Shown: positions 18,657-27,285, counted from the first letter of the stretch. The stretch: 64,000 nucleotides of DNA from Paenibacillus sp. FSL A5-0031 (GCF_001956295.1 NZ_MRTD01000007.1:124001-188000); one strand, 5' to 3'. Numbers and translations are program-made. Notes: generated by a model not told the origin, from the sequence alone.

Positions 18657-21587
18657 ATGGGAATTCCGCTGTTTCGTTTTTTGTTCCGCAAAATGTGGAA
18701 CACGCGCTGGCTAACCTTAAGCACGCTGGCTGGGCTAACTCTGGCGGTTGCATTTGCAACGAGTATCCCTATGTATGCAGATGGCGCACTCAAGAGAGTA
18801 GTAGCCGAATCACTGCAGCAGAAGAGTACCGGATTACCTGCGGGCTCGCTTCTCATGAGATATCAATCACCTGCTGGCGGGAAAACGGATTTAGCAGCGC
18901 TGTCGGAGCTTGAAAAGTATATTAAAGATGGAATACCGAAAGAAATTGGATTTCCATTTGGTACGTATGTAAACAGCTATTCGATTCGCGGTGCAGAGGT
19001 CGTTCCTGAGGATTCTAGCAAAGTAGACGCAGGACGCAACCGTCAACTGACGATTATGAATCTGTCAGAACTTGAAAAAAATACAGAGCTGACCCAAGGT
19101 AAATGGTTTTCAAATACCGAAGGGGATGGAGACATACTCGAAGCAGTCATGTTCGAGGAAGCAATGTATAGAAATGATGTACATATCGGCGATGTTTTTG
19201 AATATCCGATATACGGTGGACTGGATCTGACATTGCGAGTGAAAATTGTCGGAGCAGTCAAACCGCTTACTGATACGAGTTCATACTGGTATCAAGGGAT
19301 GGAAAGCTTGCTGAACACGTTCCAAATAAGCAAAGCAGCATTCGAAAAGACGCTGTTAGCGAATAAAAAAATACCGCTGCATAATGCAAGCTGGTACTAC
19401 GCATTTGATTTATCAGAAGTAAAAACGAGTCAATTAACACCGTTAAGCAAGACGCTTGAACGCTTGAATATTGAGCTGTATCAGCGCCTTAAGGACACAA
19501 GAGTAGAAATTTCTTTTGCATCCACGCTTACCGAATTTAAGAAACAAAGCCTGCAGCTGCAAACATTGCTGTTTACGCTAGCTGCTCCTATGCTTGCGAT
19601 GGTGTTTTTCTTCATTGCCATGAATGCAAGGCAGTCACTGGATAAGCAGCGAAGCGACATTGCAGTGCTTCGAAGCAGGGGGGCCGGCACACGGCAAATC
19701 ATTTGGATTTATTTGCTCGAAGGACTACTGCTTGGCGGTATCGCGCTTGGAAGCGGTCCGTTTATCGGTTGGTTCATGGCGAAGAGTATCGGATCAGCCA
19801 ATGGCTTCCTCTCTTTCGTTAATCGGAAGTCCATACCGGTAGGCTTCTCTACGGAGGCCATTATTGCGGGTGGAGCTGCAGTCTTTCTAGCGCTTATGGC
19901 GACCATTATTCCGGCTGTTATTTATGCAAGATCTTCAATCGTAAGTTATAAGCAGGATCTGGCGCGTTCTGATCGCAAGCCAGTTTGGCAGCGTTGGTAT
20001 CTTGATGTCTTGTTAATTGCCACTGCTGGTTATGGCTGGTATATGTTCAATGAGCGCCAAATGTTGACGTTCAAAACAGGCATGACAACGGATCAATTGA
20101 ACGTACAGCCATTTTTATTTTTTGTTCCTGCCTTATCAATCTTTGCATTTGGGTTGTTTTTCTTAAGATTATTCCCATGGCTATTGAAGGTGTTTACATG
20201 GCTAGGACGCAAATTTTTACCGGTTCCGCTTTATTTGACGCTGACTCAGCTTTCACGTTCATCCAAGGGATATTACCCATTGATGATTCTATTGGTGCTG
20301 ACGCTGGGGCTTGGTGTTTATAACGCATCGGCAGCTAGAACGATTGATTTGAACTCCACGGAACGTACGCTGTATAAATACGGAGCAGACGTAACCATTC
20401 AAACGGTTTGGGAAGGGTCTCCGGAAATTACTACAACGCCTGGCAACAACGGCGGAAATGGTGGTAATGGCGGCAGTGGAGGCAATGGCGGCGGTTCTGG
20501 TGGCGGTGGAAACGGCGGAAATGGTGGAGGAGGCAACGGCGGTGGTTCAGGCGGCGGAGGCGGTGGCGGTCAAACCATACCTTCAAAGATGTTGTTCAGT
20601 GAACCTCCATTTGAGCTTTTCCGTTCCCTTGATGGCGTAGAAGCGGCTGCTCGTGTACTACAGACGAAGGGCAGCGTGGTCATTTCAGGCAAATCGATTG
20701 GTCAAGGAACCGTAATGGGTATTGATAATGTCGACTTTGCTAAGGTCGGCTGGTTCCGTAATGATTTGTATCCTGTTCATCCGAATTATTATTTAAATAA
20801 CTTGGGTAAATATGAGCATGCGGCGCTTATTCCTTCGAAAGTAGCAGAGAAATATCAATTAAAAATCGGAGATCCAGTGTCAGTTGGATTCGCCGAAGGT
20901 AAAGTGGATTTTATGGTCGTTGGCATTTTGCCTTATTGGCCTAGCCAATATCCAGATAAATCACCGTTTATTATCACGAATTTAGATTATATTTATGACC
21001 AGCTTCCGCTCATTCCTTATGAGGTTTGGCTGAAGATGAAGCCTGATGCTAAAGTAGCTCCGATCGTTGAAGCACTGCAAAAGGCTGGAGTGGAGATAGC
21101 AGCTATTAAAGATGTAAGAAGCGAGCTAATCATTCAATCGAAGCTTCCAACTAGGGGCGGCGTATTCGGAATATTGAGCTTAGGTTTCCTTGTTTCGGTC
21201 ATCATCACATTAGCTGGCTACGTCCTATTCTGGTTCTTCAATCTCTCAGGGCGTGTTGTCCAATTCGGGGTATTGCGGGCAATGGGATTATCGCGAAGAC
21301 AGCTTACGGGGATGCTGCTTCTGGAGCAGTTATTTACAGCAGGACTTGCGATTGGACTTGGCGTGTTAATTGGTAAAGGTGTGAGCTTGCTCTTCCTGCC
21401 ATTCTTGCAAACGACAGAAAACGTTGCAGAAACAGTACCGCCTTTCCGAGTCATATTCGAGTCTAGCGATACGAACCAATTGTTCATAGTTGTCGGATTT
21501 ATGATGCTGACCGGCGCATTGCTGCTCTTCCTGCACATACGCAGGCTCAGAGTGCATCAAGCGGTCAAGATGGGAGAAGAACGATGA
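18657..21587 (+). CDS. FtsX/MacB-type ABC permease, 10 predicted TM segments, with Gly-rich linker
   Basis: Integral-membrane part of the exporter. The 976 residues hold about ten hydrophobic segments: one near residue 15, three of an FtsX module at about 305-420, three more between about 445 and 560, and a second FtsX module of three at about 845-960. Two large extracytoplasmic domains lie at about 40-300 and 570-840. Residues about 596-638 are almost pure Gly/Asn/Ser (nt 20442-20570), probably a flexible linker at the start of the second domain. A gene start at 18657, three bases after the adaptor stop, implies coupling. A GEER tail overlaps the next start by 4 bases. Family assignment comes from the FtsX fold pattern; the substrate is unknown. 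Confidence 0.85.
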   Translation: MGIPLFRFLFRKMWNTRWLTLSTLAGLTLAVAFATSIPMYADGALKRVVAESLQQKSTGLPAGSLLMRYQSPAGGKTDLAALSELEKYIKDGIPKEIGFPFGTYVNSYSIRGAEVVPEDSSKVDAGRNRQLTIMNLSELEKNTELTQGKWFSNTEGDGDILEAVMFEEAMYRNDVHIGDVFEYPIYGGLDLTLRVKIVGAVKPLTDTSSYWYQGMESLLNTFQISKAAFEKTLLANKKIPLHNASWYYAFDLSEVKTSQLTPLSKTLERLNIELYQRLKDTRVEISFASTLTEFKKQSLQLQTLLFTLAAPMLAMVFFFIAMNARQSLDKQRSDIAVLRSRGAGTRQIIWIYLLEGLLLGGIALGSGPFIGWFMAKSIGSANGFLSFVNRKSIPVGFSTEAIIAGGAAVFLALMATIIPAVIYARSSIVSYKQDLARSDRKPVWQRWYLDVLLIATAGYGWYMFNERQMLTFKTGMTTDQLNVQPFLFFVPALSIFAFGLFFLRLFPWLLKVFTWLGRKFLPVPLYLTLTQLSRSSKGYYPLMILLVLTLGLGVYNASAARTIDLNSTERTLYKYGADVTIQTVWEGSPEITTTPGNNGGNGGNGGSGGNGGGSGGGGNGGNGGGGNGGGSGGGGGGGQTIPSKMLFSEPPFELFRSLDGVEAAARVLQTKGSVVISGKSIGQGTVMGIDNVDFAKVGWFRNDLYPVHPNYYLNNLGKYEHAALIPSKVAEKYQLKIGDPVSVGFAEGKVDFMVVGILPYWPSQYPDKSPFIITNLDYIYDQLPLIPYEVWLKMKPDAKVAPIVEALQKAGVEIAAIKDVRSELIIQSKLPTRGGVFGILSLGFLVSVIITLAGYVLFWFFNLSGRVVQFGVLRAMGLSRRQLTGMLLLEQLFTAGLAIGLGVLIGKGVSLLFLPFLQTTENVAETVPPFRVIFESSDTNQLFIVVGFMMLTGALLLFLHIRRLRVHQAVKMGEER

Positions 21588-22486
21588 CAACAGCGATGAT
21601 CGATTGCGAAGGTCTAGTGAAAATTTACAAGACAGACGATCTAGAGGTCGTTGCCCTGCAAGGCTTGAACCTAAAAGTAAACGAAGGCGAGCTAATGGCT
21701 ATCATCGGCAACAGCGGCAGCGGGAAATCGACGCTTCTGAATACGCTGGGCGGTCTTGACCGCCCTTCAGCCGGCCAGGTGCATGTAGGTCCTTGGGATC
21801 TTCTGAAGATTTCTGAAGAGGATCTAGTGAAATACAAGCGGGAGACGGTAGGATTTATTTGGCAAAATAATGCCAGAAACCTGCTGCCTTATCTGACTGC
21901 CCTCGAAAATGTAGAAATGCCGATGATGCTCTCGGGAAAAGTTGATCGCGCGTATGCGAAGCAGCTGCTTGAATGGGTTGGCTTGAAGGAGCGAATGCAT
22001 AACAAGCTCCATCAATTATCAGGCGGTGAGCAGCAAAGGGTTGCCATTGCCATTTCATTGTCGAATCGCCCGAAGCTTCTGCTTGCGGATGAGCCGACAG
22101 GTTCGGTTGATACGGCTACCTCCGATTTGATAATGGGTATTTTCCGCAGGTTGAATCGCGAAATCGGTATTACCATCGTCATTGTAACGCATGACTTGAC
22201 GCTTGCAGGCAAGGTAGACCGAGTGGTTGCCATTCGCGATGGCTTGACGAGCACCGAGTTTATTAAACGCAATCCGAATATTAATCTTGATGGAGGTGAG
22301 GCAGAGCTTCCAGCTGTTAGCAGCGGACTGCAGTCTGTGCATGAAGCCTATGTCGTGGTAGATCGCGTTGGACGTTTACAAGTGCCTAAGGAATATTTAT
22401 CTGCTCTTAATATTAAAGACAAAGCAACGATGGAATTTGACGGCGAGCGGATTATTATTACTCCGCCTAAATCACTAGGGGGTTAA
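21584..22486 (+). CDS. ABC transporter ATPase with a C-terminal AbrB-like domain
   Basis: Second ATPase of the operon, 300 aa. Residues 1-225 are a complete LolD/MacB-type ATPase: Walker A GNSGSGKST at about 42-50, signature [12 protein letters not shown] at about 145, Walker [14 protein letters not shown]-loop VTHD. After a linker (about 226-250), residues about 252-296 read DRVGRLQVPKEYLSALNI then KDKATMEFDGERIIITPP. This closely follows the SpoVT/AbrB swapped-hairpin pattern (D.xGRhxhPKE.R..L.I..GD...h..DG..hhl.P). Such domains normally bind DNA as dimers; here it may serve dimerisation or regulation. The fold assignment of the tail is by eye. It overlaps the permease stop by 4 bases. Confidence 0.85.
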   Translation: MTTAMIDCEGLVKIYKTDDLEVVALQGLNLKVNEGELMAIIGNSGSGKSTLLNTLGGLDRPSAGQVHVGPWDLLKISEEDLVKYKRETVGFIWQNNARNLLPYLTALENVEMPMMLSGKVDRAYAKQLLEWVGLKERMHNKLHQLSGGEQQRVAIAISLSNRPKLLLADEPTGSVDTATSDLIMGIFRRLNREIGITIVIVTHDLTLAGKVDRVVAIRDGLTSTEFIKRNPNINLDGGEAELPAVSSGLQSVHEAYVVVDRVGRLQVPKEYLSALNIKDKATMEFDGERIIITPPKSLGG

Positions 22487-22492
22487 AACCAA

Positions 22493-23998
22493 ATGAATAA
22501 TAAAAGATTGTCAGGCAAGCGAATTCGCAAATTTACTTTAGTATCGTTAACACTTACCTTGCTTATTGGCCTGCTTGCAGCGTGCAGCAGCGGCTCAGAC
22601 AGCTCAACAGAAAAACGGGTTTTACGTATTGGCGTGCTTTATGGCGGTGCGGATAATGAGCCGTATTTCCGTCAGCAATACACGGATATGTATGAAATGT
22701 CTCATCCTAACATTGAGTTTCAAATCGTAGGCGCAATCAACTATGATGATCAACGCTTTGAACAGCAAGATCCTGCAAAGCCAACAAAGCAGCCAGATCC
22801 GTATGAAAAAATGAAAGAAATGCTAACTGGATCAAATCCAGTCGATGTTGTTGTTCTGGATTACAATATGCTTCGTCGGATGACACAAGACAACTTGCTG
22901 CAACCGCTGGATCCGCTAGTAGCACAAGATAAATTCGACTTGTCGGATTATGTTCCAACTGTTGTTGAAGGCATAAAAGCTGCTGGTGACGGCGGATTGT
23001 ATGCATTGACGCCAACGTTCAACTCTTCTGCACTTTACTACAACAAAAAAATGTTTACTGATGCTGGTGTAACTCCTCCAACTAACAAAATGGAGTGGAC
23101 TGAAGTTCTTAACCTGGCACGTCAAGTGGCTAAAGGTGAAGGCGTGGACCGTAAATTTGGATTCTCCTTCAATCGCTGGTCCAATGACGGCTTTAGCAAT
23201 GCGCAGTCTTATAGCCAAGCATTGCAGCTAAAAATGTGGGATGACAAAGGCGAGAAAATGCTCGTCAATAGCGATCAGTGGGAAAATGTATGGAGCACTG
23301 TTGCATCGCTGTATCAAGAAGAAGTGATTCCTACACAAGAATTTATGAATAAAATGTATGAGAAGCAAAACGCTGAAGGCGGCAATGACCCATTCTATGG
23401 TGATTTGTTCATCAAAGGCAAAATTGCGATGACGATCGGTGATTATGGTTATATTAATGAGCTTAAGAGAGCTTCGGACAACGCTTCGAAAATTAAAGAT
23501 TTTGAAGCTGTTGATTGGGACGTTGTGACAGTTCCCGTTTCGCCAAGCGATCCAGAAGTGGGCAGCAGTATTTCATTGAGCCAGTTGATGGGTATTAACA
23601 ACAAAGCTCAAAACGATAAAGACGCTTGGGATTTCATCAAGTTCTCCAACAGCAAGGAATGGGCTAAGCTGAAATCGAGAAGTCTATATGAAATGGTTGC
23701 ACGTAAGGAATTTTTGACGCCAATCGGCGGTTTGCAATACAATATTGACGCATTTACTTCACTTAAACCAATGCCAGCTGTAGATAATGACAAAATCTTC
23801 CGTGAGAAACCAGGCGTATGGGAAGCTCAACAACCTGGCTATGAATTGTTCCAGGCCGTAATCGAGAAGAAAAAATCTGCTCGTGAAGCGCTAGCTGAGT
23901 GGGAAACACGCGGAAATGCGGTTTTGGAAAAAATTAAAAACAATCCAACTGGAGAAGGCAACGGCGGCGGAGTCGAAATTATGCCGATGCCAAGATAA
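22493..23998 (+). CDS. Extracellular solute-binding lipoprotein (family 1-like)
   Basis: A 501-aa surface lipoprotein. The basic n-region (NNKRLSGKRIRKF), hydrophobic core and lipobox LLAAC place the modified Cys at about 31. The mature part resembles sugar-type solute-binding proteins (bacterial extracellular family 1): VLRIGVLYGG, DVVVLDYNMLRRM, GGLYALTPTFNSSALYYNKKMFTDAGV, and a C-terminal region with WDFIKFSNSKEWAK. It follows the ATPase by 6 bases and ends at the operon terminator. A binding protein of the import type at the end of an export-type cluster is unexpected. It may be a sensor, or serve a permease encoded elsewhere. Confidence 0.82.
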   Translation: MNNKRLSGKRIRKFTLVSLTLTLLIGLLAACSSGSDSSTEKRVLRIGVLYGGADNEPYFRQQYTDMYEMSHPNIEFQIVGAINYDDQRFEQQDPAKPTKQPDPYEKMKEMLTGSNPVDVVVLDYNMLRRMTQDNLLQPLDPLVAQDKFDLSDYVPTVVEGIKAAGDGGLYALTPTFNSSALYYNKKMFTDAGVTPPTNKMEWTEVLNLARQVAKGEGVDRKFGFSFNRWSNDGFSNAQSYSQALQLKMWDDKGEKMLVNSDQWENVWSTVASLYQEEVIPTQEFMNKMYEKQNAEGGNDPFYGDLFIKGKIAMTIGDYGYINELKRASDNASKIKDFEAVDWDVVTVPVSPSDPEVGSSISLSQLMGINNKAQNDKDAWDFIKFSNSKEWAKLKSRSLYEMVARKEFLTPIGGLQYNIDAFTSLKPMPAVDNDKIFREKPGVWEAQQPGYELFQAVIEKKKSAREALAEWETRGNAVLEKIKNNPTGEGNGGGVEIMPMPR

Positions 23999-24012
23999 TT
24001 TGAAATAAAAAA

Positions 24013-24054
24013 GAAGCCCGTAATCGACCTCTGCGTCGTTTGCGGGCTTTTTCC
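24013..24054 (+). terminator. Terminator of the five-gene ABC operon
   Basis: Arms agcccg and cgggct with additional tcgac/gtcg pairing, then TTTTTCC. It follows the solute-binding lipoprotein by 15 bases. Confidence 0.8.
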
Positions 24055-24065
24055 TTAATATTTGT

Positions 24066-24578
24066 CTAACCTCGTAATAGAAAGGACTGGTAAGCGGTCC
24101 AAGAGCCGTTCTCGGTCTGATACATCAGATGTATGCGATCAATTCTCGAAGTAAGATCAATGGACTGCATGCGCAGATTTCCGAATAAATCATGCAGCTC
24201 ATCAGCTGAGATTTCTTGCCCTATCGTGACATGTGGCGTGTAAACATATTTGGGCTCGACAATGGCCAGCGGACCGCTGCATACGCTCTCCTGGAGCTTC
24301 TGCATGGAAACGGTGTCTTCAAGCGCTAAATAGAGCACATGACTTACAGGAAAAAAAGTAGATACACGGTTCAAATGGATAGAGAAAGCAGGTAGCTTAG
24401 ATGTTGTTTGCTCTAAATGAGCGACTGCAAGCTGCAATTCATCGTCTGACCAATCTTCTGCGTATCGTACTGTCAAATGAGCAGGTACAGCTGTGTAATG
24501 CGGATCATGGCGTCTTCGCCAGCTATTAGCGAAGTCCTGTACATGCTTTTCGGGGAAAACAACAATTCCATATAACAT
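24066..24578 (-). CDS. yjcG: 2H-family phosphoesterase, YjcG type
   Basis: A 170-aa member of the 2H phosphoesterase superfamily (2'-5' RNA ligase fold). Both catalytic HxT motifs are visible: H34-L-T-V in VPAHLTVRY and H116-V-T-I in YTPHVTIGQ. The N-terminus MLYGIVVFPEKHVQDFANSWR and C-terminus LMYQTENGSWT match B. subtilis YjcG closely by memory. The substrate is not known. An inverted repeat ATACCCCA/TGGGGTAT (24614-24651) lies in its upstream region, which it shares with the divergent small ORF at 24720. Confidence 0.82.
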   Translation of the reverse strand: MLYGIVVFPEKHVQDFANSWRRRHDPHYTAVPAHLTVRYAEDWSDDELQLAVAHLEQTTSKLPAFSIHLNRVSTFFPVSHVLYLALEDTVSMQKLQESVCSGPLAIVEPKYVYTPHVTIGQEISADELHDLFGNLRMQSIDLTSRIDRIHLMYQTENGSWTAYQSFLLRG

Positions 24579-24719
24579 GGTCTTCAGCTCCTTCGAAATG
24601 ACCTATTTTGAGTATACCCCATTTGCATGTATGATCCCAATTTTGGGGTATTCTAATGTATACAGCCTTTATTGGAGTGATAAGCATCAGCTACTCCAAT
24701 AAGATAGCGGAGGGATGAC

Positions 24720-24884
24720 ATGAGATGGGTATATTGGGTTCGCCTATATGAAACCAAATTTCAAGCGGGTTGTTTGGTTAGGAGAATGGAGAATGACGGT
24801 TGGATGTACGGCTATGAAACTCCGCATGAGGTAGAGGTATTTCGATCCCGAAAAGGGCGATACGGCGTGAGGTTTATACCATAA
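24720..24884 (+). CDS. Small 54-aa protein, unrecognised
   Basis: An ORF of 54 codons from ATG at 24720 to TAA at 24882-24884. It is preceded by GCGGAGGG with a 5-base spacer. The product is rich in Trp, Tyr and Arg (MRWVYWVRLYETKF, DGWMYGYETP) and ends RKGRYGVRFIP. I recognise no family. Support is the strong ribosome binding site and a composition unlike random sequence. A stem attggagt/actccaat (24671-24695) lies just upstream. Confidence 0.55.
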   Translation: MRWVYWVRLYETKFQAGCLVRRMENDGWMYGYETPHEVEVFRSRKGRYGVRFIP

Positions 24885-24917
24885 AAAATAAAAAGAAAAT
24901 AAATTAGAATATTTTGC

Positions 24918-24947
24918 TTGACTTAAAACACACCTATATAGTATATT
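24918..24947 (+). promoter_or_regulatory. Promoter of the three-tRNA cluster
   Basis: TTGACT at 24918-24923 and TATATT at 24942-24947 with an 18-base spacer, ending 46 bases before the first tRNA. Confidence 0.7.
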
Positions 24948-24993
24948 ATTTTATGTCGCCAATTCAACTGGCTTTGCTCAAATGGATATACGT

Positions 24994-25070
<77 letters not shown>

Positions 25071-25107
25071 ACCTTTCGATGAATACGTTGAAATATACGT
25101 TTTTCGA

Positions 25108-25184
25108 GGGCCCTTAGCTCAGTTGGTTAGAGCGGTCGGCTCATAACCGATTGGTCGGGGGTTCGAGTCCCTCAGGGCCCACCA
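25108..25184 (+). tRNA. tRNA with CAT anticodon, probably tRNA-Ile2 (lysidine type)
   Basis: A 77-base cloverleaf with acceptor GGGCCCT/AGGGCCC, discriminator A and encoded CCA; anticodon CAT. The body (TTAGCTCAGTTGGTTAGAGC, GGCTCATAACC) resembles the Bacillus tRNA that TilS modifies to read AUA. It is less like the elongator Met tRNA. The Ile2 versus Met decision is an inference. Confidence 0.85.
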
Positions 25185-25205
25185 TAAGCAAAACCTTTAC
25201 AACAT

Positions 25206-25291
25206 GCCGGGGTGGCGGAACTGGCAGACGCACAGGACTTAAAATCCTGCGATGGGTGACCATCGTACGGGTTCGATTCCCGTCCTCGGCA
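25206..25291 (+). tRNA. tRNA-Leu (TAA)
   Basis: An 86-base class II tRNA with a long variable arm (CGATGGGTGACCATCG), acceptor GCCGGGG, and anticodon loop CTTAAAA with TAA at positions 34-36. The 3' CCA is not encoded (ATA follows), so it must be added by the CCA enzyme. Confidence 0.93.
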
Positions 25292-25356
25292 TACCTCGAA
25301 GACATTGACGAGTCAATGATTTTCACGAAGTACATAAGATGTACGCACGATAAAAG

Positions 25357-25408
25357 AACCTCTTTTCTAGAATCTGACTTGTCAGTTCTGAGCAAAGGAG
25401 GTTTTTTT
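25357..25408 (+). terminator. Terminator of the tRNA cluster
   Basis: Arms aacctctttt (25357-25366) and aaaggaggtt with inner agaa.ctgac/gtcag.ttct pairing, then TTTTTTT. Confidence 0.85.
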
Positions 25409-25497
25409 ATTGCTTTTTACTAAATTGCTAGTGAATTAATTGATCATGTAAATATCTAATAGTGTTAAGCAAATTAGAGGCAAGCAGCAATAATATT

Positions 25498-26013
25498 TTA
25501 ATTAATAGCAGCTCGTCTCGCAGCATTATGGGCTAACCTATGGAGTGTATTGTTTTTCTTGTGCTTGCTTATGTATTTTATTTGTATGTGAACGTTGGGA
25601 TACATATTATTTAAATGATGTAGAACTGCCAATATTTCATCTCTAGCTTCTTTATAATGTGAATGAGAAAAATAATCTTTTGATAAAATGTTTGCGATTT
25701 GACTGCAATCAGTATAGATAATAGCGAATTTCGGCTCATACTCCGTCAGCGCACTTGCAAGTATTTCAAGACTGTAATGAACAGCAAGCAATTCACCGTA
25801 ATTGGAACCTTCAATATGTTCCATCAGAATTTTTTTGGCAGTAATGCGTATCGTTCTATTGAAGACAAAGCAACAAGCTGCTCCATAATTATTTTGCGCA
25901 ACGAAACCGGAGTAATCACAATACAAACAAATCATACTCTTGTTCACAATGTTTTGTCTTAAACGGGGATTGGCATATGCTCTTTTTATTAGTAATTCTG
26001 TTGTAATATCCAC
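25498..26013 (-). CDS. RNase H-fold protein
   Basis: A 171-aa protein with an RNase H-like pattern: D33 in LYCDYSG on the first strand, E74 in GSNYGELLAVHYSLEIL, D102 in IIYTDCSQI, and a final helix NNTLHRLAHNAARRA. At the fourth catalytic position, usually Asp, His158 is found (HRLAHNA versus the usual DxLA). Residues 1-25 are a basic N-terminal extension without an obvious hybrid-binding motif. The start is GTG at 26013 with GGAGG nine bases upstream. It stands alone on the minus strand between the tRNA cluster and an RDD gene. It could be an RNase HI or a non-catalytic relative. Confidence 0.72.
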   Translation of the reverse strand: MDITTELLIKRAYANPRLRQNIVNKSMICLYCDYSGFVAQNNYGAACCFVFNRTIRITAKKILMEHIEGSNYGELLAVHYSLEILASALTEYEPKFAIIYTDCSQIANILSKDYFSHSHYKEARDEILAVLHHLNNMYPNVHIQIKYISKHKKNNTLHRLAHNAARRAAIN

Positions 26014-26233
26014 AAAATCTATCCTCCAGATTGTATTCCTTCTTTTATTATTTTAATCATCGTCAAAAAAGAGATGGGTTAGACTTCAAATGGGATAGCT
26101 TCGAAATATTTTTTACTTTAAGGATTGGCGAATGGATTAAGGTATACATCGGAGCTGATAAGCGTAAGTTTTAATAGGAATGTGTCTGAATAAGGGAGTA
26201 ACATTAATGATGTAATAATGGAGGGGACTCGGC

Positions 26234-26629
26234 ATGAACGCAGGTTTTTGGATTCGATTAGGAGCTTCGTTGCTGGATGGCATTATTATTGGCATTCCAT
26301 TAGCCATTATTTCATTAATATTTACAGGAGGAAATGAAGGTAGAGATTATTTTACAGATGCGGTCTCATTCCTATACTCGTTACTGGTTCCTGTATTTTG
26401 GAGCGGCTATACCATTGGGAAAAGGATATGCGGCGTACAGATTAGAAAGCTGGATGGCTCACCTCCAGGAATAGGCACCATGTTATTGCGTAATGTTGTC
26501 GGTGGACTCGTTTATGGATTAACATTAGGTATTGCTGTGATCGTCAGCGCCTTTATGGTCGGTTTGCGCGAGGACAAAAGAGCGATTCATGATTTTATAG
26601 CAGGAACAGAAGTGGTGCATTCTGATTAA
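26234..26629 (+). CDS. RDD-family membrane protein
   Basis: A 131-aa protein with the RDD plan: an N-terminal GFWIRLGASLLDGIIIGIPLA block carrying the Arg and Asp signature residues, a second hydrophobic segment (AVSFLYSLLVPVFWSGYT), and a third (GGLYGLTLGIAVIVSAFMVG-like) after GKRICGVQIRKLDG. It ends REDKRAIHDFIAGTEVV, the usual C-terminal RDD motif. RDD proteins are linked to ion or small-solute transport, but the role here is unknown. ATGGAGGGG lies just upstream of the ATG. Confidence 0.85.
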   Translation: MNAGFWIRLGASLLDGIIIGIPLAIISLIFTGGNEGRDYFTDAVSFLYSLLVPVFWSGYTIGKRICGVQIRKLDGSPPGIGTMLLRNVVGGLVYGLTLGIAVIVSAFMVGLREDKRAIHDFIAGTEVVHSD

Positions 26630-26640
26630 GCGGTATTATG

Positions 26641-26676
26641 AGCTCGTTGCGATATTATGCAGCGGGCTTTTTTTAT
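26641..26676 (+). terminator. Terminator after the RDD gene
   Basis: agctcgttgc and gcagcgggct pair when G:U is allowed, around a gatattat loop, followed by TTTTTTT. Confidence 0.7.
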
Positions 26677-26799
26677 TAAACTTTTGGCATTTGCCACGAT
26701 ATTTAATGAGGGAACTTTTTTGCTTTCTCTATTTTGAATGAAGTAAACTAAGAGTTGTATTGAAATACATGAGCGATAAGGGAAGTAGGTGGATGATTG

Positions 26800-27285
26800 A
26801 TGCAGCACAAGAACGAGGAGACTTCACTTAAGCTAAGCGCACGTCGGCTCTATGCGGAGATATTCTCTTTAAAGGACACGCTTTACAATGATCTTCTACA
26901 TCGGTTTAAGGATGATGTATCACTCACAGAAAAAGCGGAGCAGTGGAAAACCGGCATAATGGCAGCTGCGATCTCTACAGCGCTCTACAGCTCTTCTCTG
27001 GGCGGAAATAAGGAGTTTCCTTATGTCTATTCCTATTTGAAAATAAAGCTTAAAACGTATCATTCTGAAGGGGAAGCGGCGATAGAGGACTGTATGTCTG
27101 TCATTTCAGGCCTATTAAATGAAGCTGATTACAAGCCTGATTCATTTTCCGAAGGAATCGCTTTATGGCTTTATTTTAGTATTCAAGGAAAAGAGTCGTT
27201 TGTAGAAGAAGAGACGGTTCCATATTTGCTTACTGGACAATATATTAATCAAGTTTTTTATAATTGGTTCGATAAGCAGAGCTAA
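26800..27285 (+). CDS. Conserved-looking hypothetical protein, 161 aa
   Basis: No family recognised. The protein is mostly helical and soluble by composition, with no signal peptide, no long hydrophobic segment and one Cys (IEDCMSVISG). The N-terminus is charged (QHKNEETSLKLSARRLYAEIF). The ATG at 26800 has AGGTGG seven bases upstream; a TTG one codon earlier is possible. It lies 45 bases before ung on the same strand, so the two could be cotranscribed. Confidence 0.7.
   Translation: MQHKNEETSLKLSARRLYAEIFSLKDTLYNDLLHRFKDDVSLTEKAEQWKTGIMAAAISTALYSSSLGGNKEFPYVYSYLKIKLKTYHSEGEAAIEDCMSVISGLLNEADYKPDSFSEGIALWLYFSIQGKESFVEEETVPYLLTGQYINQVFYNWFDKQS

Noticed and set aside
25151-25423. 90-aa open frame through tRNA genes on the plus strand, and 84-aa frame on the minus strand
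   Set aside because: Both run through the tRNA-Ile2 and tRNA-Leu genes, whose cloverleaves are clear, so the frames are coincidental.
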